Origin: UBA1402 sp964488495
Lineage (GTDB): Bacteria; Bacteroidota; Bacteroidia; Bacteroidales; UBA1402
Assembly: GCA_964488495.1 (NCBI GenBank)
Contig: CAZAUQ010000001.1
Coordinates: 62,001 to 126,000, forward strand
Direction: 5' to 3'
DNA length: 64,000 nt
In this document: positions 42,212-51,009 of the stretch, piece by piece
How positions within the stretch are numbered: the stretch's first letter is position 1
Layout of the letters: each line of letters opens with the position of its first letter
Made by a program: the position numbers and the translations under genes
The notes under the pieces: generated by a model
Told to the model about the DNA's origin: nothing
The model's input: only the letters and a program-made list of their open reading frames with translations
Database searches by the model: none

Positions 42212-44077
42212 TCAGGGCTGTGATTTTATATGTTGCCAGGGAGCACGAATGCCCGCTTTTAATTTAATGCTTTCATCCACCTGAGGTCCGTTGTTTTCCC
42301 AGAGATTCAGGCCGGGCTGGTTTTGTCCGAATTTGGGTTGACTGCACCAGTTGTCGCGTATGGTCATCCACGAAGAGGCTTCGTCGAGATAGATGTAATA
42401 GCCCTGATTTTTGTCGTGCACATAGTCGGGATGATACATGTCGTATACATAATTTTCGGCTATCAGTGTTCCTGTTTGGGCCGACAAGGTGTACAAGCCT
42501 CCGCAGCTGTAATTATGTCTGCCGAAACGATGCACTCGGTTGGCTACGATGCGGTTGTCTTTCATACAGTTGGCTGTTCGGGTCCAGCCCCAGCCTACAC
42601 TGATGCCGGTATAGGGCAGCTCGCAGACTTCGTTGTGTTCGATATGTATATCTTGCACATAACCGGCCAGAATGCCGGGACAACCCCAGTATTCGGTGGC
42701 GCAGTTTGAAATATAATTGTCTGTTATCAAAGCTTTTCGACTGATTTCGCGGAGATCATTGGGCTGATAGGGCAGGTGGGTTTCGGTACCGGGTTCCGAA
42801 AAACGGCCCATCACTATTGCGCTGCCCGCAATATCCTGAAAAACACAGCCTTCTATGCGGTCATTGCCCGAAGCTTCCAGGTAATCCAGCCCCGAAGCAC
42901 CCAGGTGTTCAAAACGACAGGCTTCAAAGACCGTGTTGTTTACGGCATATAATTCAACGGCAGCAGCTTGTCTGCCTATCCAGGCCTGGTTTTCGAGGGC
43001 GGCTTTGTCGGGAGTTCCCGGCTCTTTCAATTTATAAGCATCCAGCAGAAACATGCCGGCCTGCAAAGGCACGTAACCCTGTTGTGAAGGACGCAGCCAG
43101 CTGCTGTAGGCAAAACTCAGACCTTCGAAACGAACATATTGTACCGGCCTGTCCAAAGAGCCTTGCACACTGACAAGGGTTTCCAGTACCGGCACAATGC
43201 ATTCAACCTGCTGCATATCTTGTCCGTTCAGCGGAATATAATACAGCAAGGCTCGCTCCGGGTCATAATACCATTCTCCTGGTTCATCTAAAAATTCTAT
43301 GGCCCGACTCAGCATAAAAGGAGAATTGCCCGTTTCCGAGATGACAGGCGGTGGCCAGGGATGTTCAAATTCCAGCCTTCTTTCGGGGTTATGAAAACTA
43401 AGGACGGCTTCCTTGCCTTTGATTCGAATATCTTTGACGCGCAGGATGGCTACTTCCCACATCTGGTGGATAAAAAACTCCATTCCGTCGGTTGTAACGA
43501 AGTTTTTTTGTTCAGGGGCCGGAATGCTTATCTCCTGTTTATCGTAGTCTACGGCCAGGATACATTGCATACAGGAAGTGTCTGTATTGGCGGCAGCCCG
43601 GGTTTTTTTTCCGTTCACGTAAAACTGTCTGAAATCAATCTTGCGTCCCGCGTATGTGGGGATTTTTGCTACCCATACCTTTGAGGCGAAGCTTTTGTCC
43701 ATTCCTTTTGCCCGCTTTTTTAAAGGCTCCCAGTTTTCAATTTTGAGGCCTCCGCTGATAACTGCCTTGCCGTAGTGTTCTGCCTTAATCGTGGTGGGAC
43801 TGTCCTGTTTACCGGAGTCTTCGGGACGTATCAACAAGGTTTCGGGTAAAACGTAGCAGCCGTCTTTCAGTATGATGTCTATTCCTTTTTCGATGAACGG
43901 ATTCCGGAGTCTTCTCATTTCTCTGGCTTTGCGCATTGCACCCTGAAGGCTGGCCATGCTTTGTTGTTCAGTGCCGGGGTTGGAGTCGGAACCCTCGGGT
44001 GATACCCAGATCTCAACTGCAGCATAGGCCTTAAAGCCGGCTGTAATTAAGAGGAGAAAAACAAGCAGTGATTTCAT
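42212..44077 (-). CDS. Secreted right-handed beta-helix enzyme, GH141-like
   Basis: Exported protein of 621 residues with a signal peptide (MKSLLVFLLLITAGFKAYA). It opens with WVSPEGSDSNPGTEQQSMAS, the usual start of parallel beta-helix enzymes, continues with helix rungs, an inserted beta domain (about 100-300) and further rungs to the C-terminus (GVLYTL-type repeats: RIEGCVFQDIAGSAIVMG, HNEVCELPYTGISVGWGW). The layout matches GH141, which contains an alpha-L-fucosidase acting on rhamnogalacturonan II and a xylanase, but a beta-helix lyase or unassigned enzyme is also possible. It precedes the PTS EIIA gene by 49 nt and may be the first gene of that operon. Confidence 0.7.
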   Translation of the reverse strand: MKSLLVFLLLITAGFKAYAAVEIWVSPEGSDSNPGTEQQSMASLQGAMRKAREMRRLRNPFIEKGIDIILKDGCYVLPETLLIRPEDSGKQDSPTTIKAEHYGKAVISGGLKIENWEPLKKRAKGMDKSFASKVWVAKIPTYAGRKIDFRQFYVNGKKTRAAANTDTSCMQCILAVDYDKQEISIPAPEQKNFVTTDGMEFFIHQMWEVAILRVKDIRIKGKEAVLSFHNPERRLEFEHPWPPPVISETGNSPFMLSRAIEFLDEPGEWYYDPERALLYYIPLNGQDMQQVECIVPVLETLVSVQGSLDRPVQYVRFEGLSFAYSSWLRPSQQGYVPLQAGMFLLDAYKLKEPGTPDKAALENQAWIGRQAAAVELYAVNNTVFEACRFEHLGASGLDYLEASGNDRIEGCVFQDIAGSAIVMGRFSEPGTETHLPYQPNDLREISRKALITDNYISNCATEYWGCPGILAGYVQDIHIEHNEVCELPYTGISVGWGWTRTANCMKDNRIVANRVHRFGRHNYSCGGLYTLSAQTGTLIAENYVYDMYHPDYVHDKNQGYYIYLDEASSWMTIRDNWCSQPKFGQNQPGLNLWENNGPQVDESIKLKAGIRAPWQHIKSQP

Positions 44078-44104
44078 AGTATGGTTGGTTTAAGCAAGAA
44101 AAAA

Positions 44105-44112
44105 CAAAAATA
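44105..44112 (-). promoter_or_regulatory. -7 element for the beta-helix/PTS operon
   Basis: Perfect TAnnTTTG match (TATTTTTG) on the minus strand, 28 nt before the ATG at 44077. No clear -33 box. It could drive all seven genes from 44077 to 33793. Confidence 0.38.
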
Positions 44113-44156
44113 GGAAAAGCCTTTGATTCTGTTCTTTAAAAAAACGCAAAAACTCC

Positions 44157-44564
44157 TTAATGCCTGTTTTCATGCCAGATCAGAATCAGAATCAGGCAGA
44201 CAAAGGCAGCCAGCGAACCCATCAGGTCAAAAAGCAAATCCATAAATTCAGCTCCCCGGTAGGGTAAATAAGATTGAATGAATTCAATCAAAATGCCGTA
44301 CAAAAAAGGAAGCGAAACCGACCAGAAAAATAAGCGACCAACGGATACATTCGTTGATGAAAAACTTCGGCGATTCAGTTCCCAAAGCAATACGCCTGTC
44401 TGGACAAAAAACAACAGGGCATGCATGATTTTGTCGGCATAGGGAATAAGAGGCAGCTCTTTGGTGGCTCCTGAAAAGTCGAAAACAAAAAGAAAAAAAA
44501 TGCCGAAGGCCCAGAGCGATGAAAAGAAAAATCGCGGAAAATGCTTGAGGAAAGGTTTATTCAT
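44157..44564 (-). CDS. VanZ-like family membrane protein
   Basis: Small integral membrane protein of 135 residues with four hydrophobic segments and the VanZ-like pattern (KIMHALLFFVQTGVLLWELN, LPFLYGILIEFIQSYLPYRGAEFMDLLFDLMGSLAAF). VanZ-like proteins are widespread and mostly of unknown function. The start was taken at 44564; the longer frame to 44621 would begin upstream of a strong -7 element. Confidence 0.85.
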   Translation of the reverse strand: MNKPFLKHFPRFFFSSLWAFGIFFLFVFDFSGATKELPLIPYADKIMHALLFFVQTGVLLWELNRRSFSSTNVSVGRLFFWSVSLPFLYGILIEFIQSYLPYRGAEFMDLLFDLMGSLAAFVCLILILIWHENRH

Positions 44565-44587
44565 AATCTCAGCTGACGAATAAAATG

Positions 44588-44595
44588 CAAATATA
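44588..44595 (-). promoter_or_regulatory. -7 element for the VanZ-like gene
   Basis: Perfect TAnnTTTG match (TATATTTG) on the minus strand, 24 nt before the ATG at 44564. It supports the shorter start. Confidence 0.38.
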
Positions 44596-44674
44596 CGTTT
44601 TTGAACACTATTATTGCACACAAAACACCTTTTCTATATGCAGGAGTTGGCACATTATATAAATATTAAATAAG

Positions 44675-44682
44675 TATATTTG
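44675..44682 (+). promoter_or_regulatory. -7 element for the HhH protein gene
   Basis: Perfect TAnnTTTG match (TATATTTG), 18 nt before the ATG at 44700. No -33 TTTG at normal spacing. Confidence 0.4.
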
Positions 44683-44699
44683 TAATGTAAACTATCAGC

Positions 44700-45695
44700 A
44701 TGGGAAGCTCTTACTTTAATACGAACAAAGGTGAACAGGCAGCGATGATTCTCTTATTGTTGGGGATTATTGCCTTGAAATCCCTTTGCTTTGATTACTG
44801 GCATTTAAAACATCCCCGTATTCAAAAACGTCTGGCCATGGATTCAGTCCGTTATGAGCTGCAAGCTTTAGCCCGACAATACAGGCCGGGATCCCGTTAT
44901 GAAAATTCAAGATCAGTGAAGATATTCCCGAAGATAGATAAGGACTTCACTGCAACAGATCAAGACTTCCCGAAAACATATAAAAAGATCCCGAAAACAG
45001 AGAATAAGTTGCCGGTTTCAGTATTGCATTTACAGAACTTTGATCCCAACCTGGCCGATTCCGCTCAATTACAAGCGCTGGGCCTCAGTTCCTTTGTGTG
45101 CAGGAATATTCTTAAATACAGAGAAAGGGGAGGGGTCTTCAGACAAAAAAGCGATTTAGCCAACATTTACGGCCTGAGTCAGGAAACGTATAAAAGGTTG
45201 GAACCGTATATTTTATTACAGAAGACAGAGCAGGATGTTGTCGGCCGGGTTCCGAAGGAGGCTGAGCTGGATGATGTAAGGCCGGAATTATACTCCGCGT
45301 TATGCCGTATCAACACGGCCGATACGGCCGACTTAATGCAATACCCGGGCATCGGTACGTACACGGCAAAACGCATAATGGATTACAGAGAACGCCTGGG
45401 TGGCTATTGTTCACCGGATCAGCTGGACGAAATATCAGGTATTTATCCCGAAAATCTGAGGGTGCTAAAACAATGTCTGCAAACGGACAGTACAGAAATA
45501 CGCAAATTAAAACTGAACCACGGCAGCCTGGAACAATTCAGGTCGCATCCTTATTTGAATTTTTATCAGGCCAGGGCTTTGGTTGAACTAAGGCAGTCCA
45601 GAGGTAAAATAAGCAGCCCGGAGGATTTGATTTTTCTGGATGAATTCAATGAGCAAGACTTGAAACGCCTGCTCCCTTATTTTGATTTCAGATAA
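44700..45695 (+). CDS. Membrane-anchored helix-hairpin-helix protein (ComEA-like)
   Basis: Protein of 331 residues with one N-terminal membrane segment (AAMILLLLGIIALKSLCF) and three HhH-type DNA-binding modules: LGLSSFVCRNILKYRERGG, INTADTADLMQYPGIGTYTA, and the C-terminal FYQARALVELRQSRGK. The second is the canonical ComEA form. The linker (about 70-110) is a degenerate DFPK/IPKT repeat. By analogy it may bind DNA at the cell envelope, although no other competence genes are nearby. It is convergent with the methionine sulfoxide reductase gene. Confidence 0.85.
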   Translation: MGSSYFNTNKGEQAAMILLLLGIIALKSLCFDYWHLKHPRIQKRLAMDSVRYELQALARQYRPGSRYENSRSVKIFPKIDKDFTATDQDFPKTYKKIPKTENKLPVSVLHLQNFDPNLADSAQLQALGLSSFVCRNILKYRERGGVFRQKSDLANIYGLSQETYKRLEPYILLQKTEQDVVGRVPKEAELDDVRPELYSALCRINTADTADLMQYPGIGTYTAKRIMDYRERLGGYCSPDQLDEISGIYPENLRVLKQCLQTDSTEIRKLKLNHGSLEQFRSHPYLNFYQARALVELRQSRGKISSPEDLIFLDEFNEQDLKRLLPYFDFR

Positions 45696-45748
45696 ATTGG
45701 CTGTATTCCGATCATAAAAGGCCAAAGATGATTTTACCAAGCCAGTCT

Positions 45749-46243
45749 TTATAAGGTTTTCAGTCCGGGCAGTCCGGCCACCAGGGTGGCAATTTCCGTC
45801 AGATAGTGGCAGTCAACATCATCAAAAGCTCCAAGTTGATCGCTGTCGACATCGATTACTGCAATTACCTTCTTGTTTTTGATGACCGGAACCACAATTT
45901 CGGAACGGGATTGGGTACTGCAGGCAATATGGCCGTCAAACTTGTCTACATCCTTCACGATTATAGCCTTTTGTTGTTCCCAGGCCTTGCCGCAGACCCC
46001 TTTGCCCCGGGCAATACGAGTGCAGGCCAGTTCTCCCTGAAAAGGCCCAAGCACCAGCCAGGGCCCATCCACAAGGTAAAAGCCCACCCAGAAAAAACCC
46101 AGGGCGGACTTTAGTGCGGCCGTAATGTTGGCCAGATTGGCTATGTGATTTTGCTCGTCCCGGACCAAATGCTGCAATTGCGGCAGCATTTGCCTGTAAA
46201 TTTCTTCTTTGGTACCGGAGAGGGGAATCAAGCTATGAGTCAT
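45749..46243 (-). CDS. msrC: Free methionine-(R)-sulfoxide reductase (GAF domain)
   Basis: GAF-fold enzyme of 164 residues reducing free Met-R-sulfoxide. The three catalytic/recycling Cys are present at Cys74, Cys84 and Cys108 (LACTRIARGKGVCG and HIACSTQSRSEIVVP), with the same spacing as Cys84/94/118 of the E. coli enzyme. FFWVGFYLVDG and VIDVDSDQLGAFDDVD are family signatures. It lies 6 nt after the ferritin gene, so it is in a small oxidative-stress operon opposite oxyR. Confidence 0.93.
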   Translation of the reverse strand: MTHSLIPLSGTKEEIYRQMLPQLQHLVRDEQNHIANLANITAALKSALGFFWVGFYLVDGPWLVLGPFQGELACTRIARGKGVCGKAWEQQKAIIVKDVDKFDGHIACSTQSRSEIVVPVIKNKKVIAVIDVDSDQLGAFDDVDCHYLTEIATLVAGLPGLKTL

Positions 46244-46249
46244 AATTAT

Positions 46250-46735
46250 TTAACGTTCACCCATCTCTTTGTCCATTTGGAACAAACCAAGACCGTTGTC
46301 TTTTATGTGGCAGAGAGCATCCAGAATGCCGCGGGCGGTATCTTCTTCTTCGACTTGTTCGTCAATAAACCACTTCAACATGGATTGGGTGGCGTAGTCT
46401 TTTTCTTCCATAGCCAGCGTGTAGAGGTTGTTGATCAAACCGGTAACCACTTGTTCGTGATGTAGCGTGTCTTCGAATACTTTTTTGGTGTCTTTCCAAT
46501 CGGAAGGTACAGCATCGTAAGCGCCAATTTCTGCTTTGGCTCCGCGGCTCACCAGGTATTTAAAGAAACGCATGGCGTGTTCCTGTTCTTCGTTGAATTG
46601 TTTCTGCATCCAATGGGCAAAACCGGGAAGGCCTTTGTCTGCAAACCAGGCAGACATAGACAGATACAGGTTGGCTGACCAAAACTCGGCGTTGATTTGT
46701 TTGTTGATGGCTTGATGTAATTTTTCGCTTAACAT
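46250..46735 (-). CDS. ftnA: Ferritin
   Basis: Bacterial non-haem ferritin of 161 residues that oxidises and stores iron. Ferroxidase ligands are visible in INAEFWSANLYLSMSAWF and FNEEQEHAMRFF, with the C-site Glu in DEQVEEEDTARGIL. Length is normal. It is divergent from oxyR with overlapping control regions and followed by msrC after 6 nt, which suggests peroxide-responsive expression. Confidence 0.95.
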   Translation of the reverse strand: MLSEKLHQAINKQINAEFWSANLYLSMSAWFADKGLPGFAHWMQKQFNEEQEHAMRFFKYLVSRGAKAEIGAYDAVPSDWKDTKKVFEDTLHHEQVVTGLINNLYTLAMEEKDYATQSMLKWFIDEQVEEEDTARGILDALCHIKDNGLGLFQMDKEMGER

Positions 46736-46776
46736 AGTAGTATTATTTAGAGTTAATATTCTGTTTAATGTTGATG

Positions 46777-46807
46777 CAAAGATACACCCGGAATTATATA
46801 AATCAAA
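46777..46807 (-). promoter_or_regulatory. Ferritin promoter (TTTG-19-TATCTTTG)
   Basis: On the minus strand TTTG (46804-46807), a 19-nt spacer and a perfect TATCTTTG (46777-46784). The best-formed Bacteroidota promoter in the window. It lies within 60 nt of the oxyR -7 element, so one bound regulator could affect both. Confidence 0.65.
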
Positions 46808-46818
46808 CAGATAATGTC

Positions 46819-46826
46819 TATATTTG
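46819..46826 (+). promoter_or_regulatory. -7 element for oxyR
   Basis: Perfect TAnnTTTG (TATATTTG), 20 nt before the ATG at 46846. This excludes the longer frame beginning at 46768, which would start upstream of the promoter. Confidence 0.45.
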
Positions 46827-46845
46827 CATAGATTATTTCAATGAG

Positions 46846-47772
46846 ATGACTTTACAACAATTGCAATACGTTGTGGCCGTGGAACGTCACCGCCATTTTT
46901 TGAAAGCCGCCGAAGAATGCGGAGTAACCCAGCCCACCCTGAGCGCCATGATCCAGAAATTGGAAGATGAGCTGGATGTCAGGATTTTTGATCGCAGCCG
47001 TCAGCCGGTGGAACCCACCGAAACAGGCCTGCAAATCATACATCAGGCCAAAACAGTGCTGAGCAATGTCTTTCAACTGCAGGATCTGGTCAATCAACAG
47101 CGTAACGGTCTGAAAGGAGATCTCAATTTGGGAATCATTCCTACCATTGCTCCTTACCTGGTTCCGGATTTTATTTCGTCTTTTGTACGTAAATACCCGG
47201 AGATTAACCTCAGTATCGCGGAATTACAAACTCGTCAAATCATTGAGCATCTCAAGCATTCAGAATTGCATATGGCCATTTTGTCAACCCCGCTCGAAGA
47301 TCCCGATTTACTCGAAATACCCCTGTATTACGAGAGCTTTGTAGCTTATGTTTCGCCCCGTGAAGAACTGTATGCCCTGAAAGAGCTTTCGTACAACGAC
47401 ATGCCTCTCAAAAAGCTCTGGGTGATGCAGGAAGGCCATTGCCTGCGCAACCAGGTTTTTCACTTCTGCCACGACGTACAAAAGCGTAACAATATTTACG
47501 AAGCCGGCAGTATTGATACTTTGGTGAGCATAGTTGACAAAAGCGGAGGCTATACCATCATCCCGGAATTACACATTCCTTTCCTTAACGCAGAACAGGC
47601 CGGAAATATTCGCCCCCTGGTCAGGCCTCAGGCCACCAGAGAAGTATCCCTGGTGATACGCCCCGACTTTATCCGCGAGAAATTGCTCAATGCCGTTGCC
47701 GACACCATTAAAAAGATTATTCCTGCCGGCTTGCTCAACGAAAGGCTCAAAAAGTATTCTCTAAAAATTTAG
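46846..47772 (+). CDS. oxyR: OxyR peroxide-sensing LysR-type regulator
   Basis: LysR-family activator of 308 residues. The N-terminal winged helix reads MTLQQLQYVVAVERHRHFLK with recognition helix TQPTLSAMIQKLE. The redox pair Cys199 and Cys208 lies in GHCLRNQVFHFC, with the same residue numbers and local sequence as in E. coli OxyR, so hydrogen peroxide sensing by disulfide formation is expected. It is divergent from ferritin/msrC; katG 12 kb away is a plausible further target. A strong bidirectional terminator follows. Confidence 0.95.
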   Translation: MTLQQLQYVVAVERHRHFLKAAEECGVTQPTLSAMIQKLEDELDVRIFDRSRQPVEPTETGLQIIHQAKTVLSNVFQLQDLVNQQRNGLKGDLNLGIIPTIAPYLVPDFISSFVRKYPEINLSIAELQTRQIIEHLKHSELHMAILSTPLEDPDLLEIPLYYESFVAYVSPREELYALKELSYNDMPLKKLWVMQEGHCLRNQVFHFCHDVQKRNNIYEAGSIDTLVSIVDKSGGYTIIPELHIPFLNAEQAGNIRPLVRPQATREVSLVIRPDFIREKLLNAVADTIKKIIPAGLLNERLKKYSLKI

Positions 47773-47852
47773 CAATCTGTTTCAATTTAAAGAGGCATAT
47801 GGAATACGACTCGGTCTGACAGAGTGCTAAATCTGCGGACTTTCCAATAAAA

Positions 47853-47884
47853 AAAGAGGGCGTCTCAGTTGAGGCGCCCTCTTT
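47853..47884. terminator. Bidirectional Rho-independent terminator
   Basis: A 14-bp stem (one G-U) with loop AGTT: arm AAAGAGGGCGTCTC against GAGGCGCCCTCTTT, with A-runs on the left and T-runs on the right. It serves both oxyR (+) and the GH28 gene (-), whose stop is at 47898. Confidence 0.9.
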
Positions 47885-47897
47885 ATGTGTTTCTAAA

Positions 47898-49502
47898 TTA
47901 ATTGAGATTGTCCGGAAGCTGAATGTTTTGATTCCGTTGACCGCTGATACGAACAGGATCTTTCAAATTTTCGGGAATCTGAATGTCGGTTGCTTCCAGT
48001 TTCTTGACATTGTACAAAATCAGAGCCGGTCCTTCCTTGGGGTAAATACCTACATTCTTGAACTTTATTTGGCTGGATTCTGTTAATTCAGCACCAATCT
48101 GCGAGGTAAATACTGAGTTCTCGATCTGTATGTTTTGTATATTCATTTCGGGCAAACCATTGAACAACATCGCTCTGCGGGAATTGTATGAATAAACATC
48201 TTTAATGAAAATATTCCGGAATACGGGTGTTTCTTCGCTGACCGGGGGAATTACTTCTTCGGAGGGGGCTTTGTCGCCGTCTGCCAGGGCTTCGGAAGCT
48301 GATTTTCCTCCGTAAAACAAATTAAAACGCAGGGCTTCGGTCACCATATCGATCATGCTGATGTTGCGGATGTAGATATTCTCGACTACGCCTCCGCGCC
48401 CTCTGTTGCTCTTGAAACGCAAACCCACGTCGGTGCCGATAAAGTTGCAATTGGAAACAGCGATGTTTTTGATGCCTCCCGACATTTCACTGCCCACTAC
48501 AAAACCTCCGTGGCCTTTGAATACCAGGCAATTATCTACTATAACATTTTCGGTGGGCCTGCCTCTGCGGCGGCCTTCTTCGTTGCGTCCCGATTTGAGG
48601 CAGATAGCATCGTCACCCACGTCGAGGGTAGAGTTTACCACAATCACGTTTTTGCAGGATTCAAGATCCAGGCCGTCGCCGTTTTGAGCGAAGGAGGGAT
48701 TGCGTACAAATACATTGTCGATGATGATGTTTTCGCACATCAGCGGATGAATATTCCAGCTGGGCGAATTTTCGAACAAGACTCCCTGCAACAGGATGTT
48801 TTTGCATTCAATAAAACTGACCATAACCGGGCGTAGTACATCCTTGAAATCTTCCCAATCGGTTTCGGTGAGTGCATTGCGTTGAGCAGGGCTCATCAGC
48901 TCTGCTTCAATGGCCTTTTGAGAGGGCAGCCAGTACTTGGGATTTTTTAGTGCGCCGCCTGAGGCAATCACATTTTGCCAATAGCTTTCGGTTACTTTTT
49001 CTTTTTTCAGAGGCCTCCACACCTGGCCCGAACCGTTGATGGCTCCCTGACCTGTGATGGCAATGTTTTCAAGATTTCTTCCGCTGATGGGCGATTGGCA
49101 GCGCCAGGCTTCCTGGCCTTCGTAGCTGGTTTTAATAACCGGATAAGCCGCTTTGTCCTGAGTAAACAGGATGAGAGCTGCTTTTTCGAGATGCAGACGT
49201 ACGTTCGACTGGAAAACGATGGGGCCGGTCAGCCAGACTCCTGAAGGAACAATCAGACTGCCTCCACCTTTGGAAGACAGGCTTTTGAAGGCATTGTTGA
49301 AAGCTTCAGTATTCAGAGTCATGCCGTCGCCCTTACCACCGAAATCTTCAATGTTGACTTCGCGGTCGGGAAATACAGGAGCTTCCACGCGGGGCATTTC
49401 AAATTCCAGTCCCTGGTAGAGATACGCGTAAGGATAATTGTCTTTTTGTTTGCAAGCCAATAAGCTCAGTGCCATAAATAAGGCAAGAATTGTTTTTTTC
49501 AT
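47898..49502 (-). CDS. GH28 polygalacturonase-type lipoprotein
   Basis: Inverting pectin hydrolase of 534 residues with a lipoprotein signal (MKKTILALFMALSLLAC). Parallel beta-helix with GH28 catalytic motifs: QNGDGLDLE, VGDDAICLKSG, HGGFVVGSEMSGG, and RFKSNRGRGG. All three catalytic Asp are present. Substrate could be homogalacturonan or rhamnogalacturonan. It is isolated from the main pectin locus and lies 40 nt after murF; it may be co-transcribed with it. It is convergent with oxyR across a shared terminator. Confidence 0.93.
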   Translation of the reverse strand: MKKTILALFMALSLLACKQKDNYPYAYLYQGLEFEMPRVEAPVFPDREVNIEDFGGKGDGMTLNTEAFNNAFKSLSSKGGGSLIVPSGVWLTGPIVFQSNVRLHLEKAALILFTQDKAAYPVIKTSYEGQEAWRCQSPISGRNLENIAITGQGAINGSGQVWRPLKKEKVTESYWQNVIASGGALKNPKYWLPSQKAIEAELMSPAQRNALTETDWEDFKDVLRPVMVSFIECKNILLQGVLFENSPSWNIHPLMCENIIIDNVFVRNPSFAQNGDGLDLESCKNVIVVNSTLDVGDDAICLKSGRNEEGRRRGRPTENVIVDNCLVFKGHGGFVVGSEMSGGIKNIAVSNCNFIGTDVGLRFKSNRGRGGVVENIYIRNISMIDMVTEALRFNLFYGGKSASEALADGDKAPSEEVIPPVSEETPVFRNIFIKDVYSYNSRRAMLFNGLPEMNIQNIQIENSVFTSQIGAELTESSQIKFKNVGIYPKEGPALILYNVKKLEATDIQIPENLKDPVRISGQRNQNIQLPDNLN

Positions 49503-49542
49503 TGTCTTGTTTTTTTGAGTTTATAACGAATAAGGATTAGGA

Positions 49543-50853
49543 TTAAAGCAGTTCGGGCAAGCTTTCGAGTTTGTTGGCTCTGGAGCCTTTGAGCAGTATG
49601 GTATAGCCTTTCAGGGGATTAGCCTTAAGGTATTCTGCACATTGAACGGTAGTGTCAAAATGCAGTAAATTACCCTGTGTATGGGTGTTTTCGAATTCTT
49701 TGCCTATGAGCAGGACCAGATCCGGTTCAATTTCCTGAATTATGTCTAACAATCGCTGATGCTCGGTGCGGCTGTATTCGCCCAATTCTTTCATGCTGCC
49801 CAAAATCAGGGCTCTGCGACCCGAGGTGCTGGTTCTGAAATGCTCCAGGGCAGCCTTCATGCTGCCGGGATTGGCATTGTAGGCATCAATGATCAGCCGG
49901 TTGTTTGCTGTTTGCTGCCATTGGGAACGATTGTTGGAGGGCCGGTAATTTTCCAGAGCGCTGTTTATGTCGGTAGGAAGAACATCAAAATACAAGCCGA
50001 CGCAGATAGCTGCCAGAATATTTTCCAGGTTATAAGCTCCAATCAGTTGGCTTTGTACCAAATAGCGTTTGCTGTCGCGATGATCGGTCCACTCAACGCC
50101 CAGAAAGGCAGAATTCTCGGCAGGACGGCCGCTTACCAGTACGGGAGCTTCTCTTTCACGGCTGCTGTAGGCTATGCGTTGTATGCTCACAGACTTTTCT
50201 ACTAAATCCGGATGGTCAAGATTGACAAATACTTTTCCGCCCTTTTGACGAATATACTCGTAGAGTTCGGTTTTGGTCGCCAGGATGTTTTTGGGGGAGC
50301 CAAAACCTTCGAGATGTGCTCTGCCAACGTTGGTGATGAGCCCATAGTCGGGATCGGCCAGCAAAGCTGAAGCCTTGATTTCTCCCGGGTGGTTGGCTCC
50401 CATTTCGATCACTGCCAGTTGGTGCTCTTTTGTCAGCTTGAGCAGGCTCAGTGGTACGCCAATGTGATTGTTCAGGTTGCCCTGGGTATAGAGGGTTTTG
50501 AATTTTTTCTCCAGTATGGCTGCCGTCAGCTCTTTGGTGGTGGTTTTGCCGTTGGTTCCCGTGAGGGCGATCAGGGGAATATGCTTCAAAGCCTGTCTGT
50601 GTCTGGCGGCCAGCGCCTGCAGAGTGACCAGACAATCTTCTGTTATAAGACAACGATCATCGTCCCAATTGCGGTCTTCGTCGCAGACAGCGTAAGCACA
50701 GCCCGCTGCCAGTGCCTGTGGAACAAAATCATTGCCGTTGAACTTTTCTCCTTTTAAAGCAAAAAATATGGAGCCCGGGGAACAATTCCGGCTGTCGGTT
50801 GTAATGTCAGGATGTAGTAAAAATAACTGATACAGTTGTTCAAGAGATATCAT
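49543..50853 (-). CDS. murF: UDP-MurNAc-tripeptide:D-Ala-D-Ala ligase MurF
   Basis: Cytoplasmic peptidoglycan ligase of 436 residues adding D-Ala-D-Ala to the UDP-MurNAc-tripeptide. The N-terminal domain begins TDSRNCSPGSIFFALKGEKFNGNDF, the ATP loop is ALTGTNGKTTTKEL, the central domain has VIEMGANHPGEI and TNVGRAHLEGFGS, and the C-terminal domain has IIDAYNANPGSMKAAL. Length is normal for Bacteroidota. It has its own -7 element, with the GH28 gene 40 nt downstream. Confidence 0.95.
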   Translation of the reverse strand: MISLEQLYQLFLLHPDITTDSRNCSPGSIFFALKGEKFNGNDFVPQALAAGCAYAVCDEDRNWDDDRCLITEDCLVTLQALAARHRQALKHIPLIALTGTNGKTTTKELTAAILEKKFKTLYTQGNLNNHIGVPLSLLKLTKEHQLAVIEMGANHPGEIKASALLADPDYGLITNVGRAHLEGFGSPKNILATKTELYEYIRQKGGKVFVNLDHPDLVEKSVSIQRIAYSSREREAPVLVSGRPAENSAFLGVEWTDHRDSKRYLVQSQLIGAYNLENILAAICVGLYFDVLPTDINSALENYRPSNNRSQWQQTANNRLIIDAYNANPGSMKAALEHFRTSTSGRRALILGSMKELGEYSRTEHQRLLDIIQEIEPDLVLLIGKEFENTHTQGNLLHFDTTVQCAEYLKANPLKGYTILLKGSRANKLESLPELL

Positions 50854-50900
50854 AAAAGTGTAAAGGTCTATTCGATGAGCAAATCTTCAGCAAAGGCCTT

Positions 50901-50908
50901 CAAATGTA
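50901..50908 (-). promoter_or_regulatory. -7 element for murF
   Basis: Perfect TAnnTTTG match (TACATTTG) on the minus strand, 48 nt before the murF ATG. No -33 box at normal spacing. Confidence 0.35.
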
Positions 50909-50952
50909 CGGTTTTTTTACACATTTAACTGAGGATTACAGAATATATTATG

Positions 50953-50960
50953 TATTTTTG
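50953..50960 (+). promoter_or_regulatory. -7 element for the folP-cdaA transcript
   Basis: Perfect TAnnTTTG match (TATTTTTG), 50 nt before the folP ATG. Confidence 0.35.
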
Positions 50961-51009
50961 TGGCTTTGTCGGGCAGACCTAAAATGCTCTGCAAATCAAT
51001 TGTCATATT

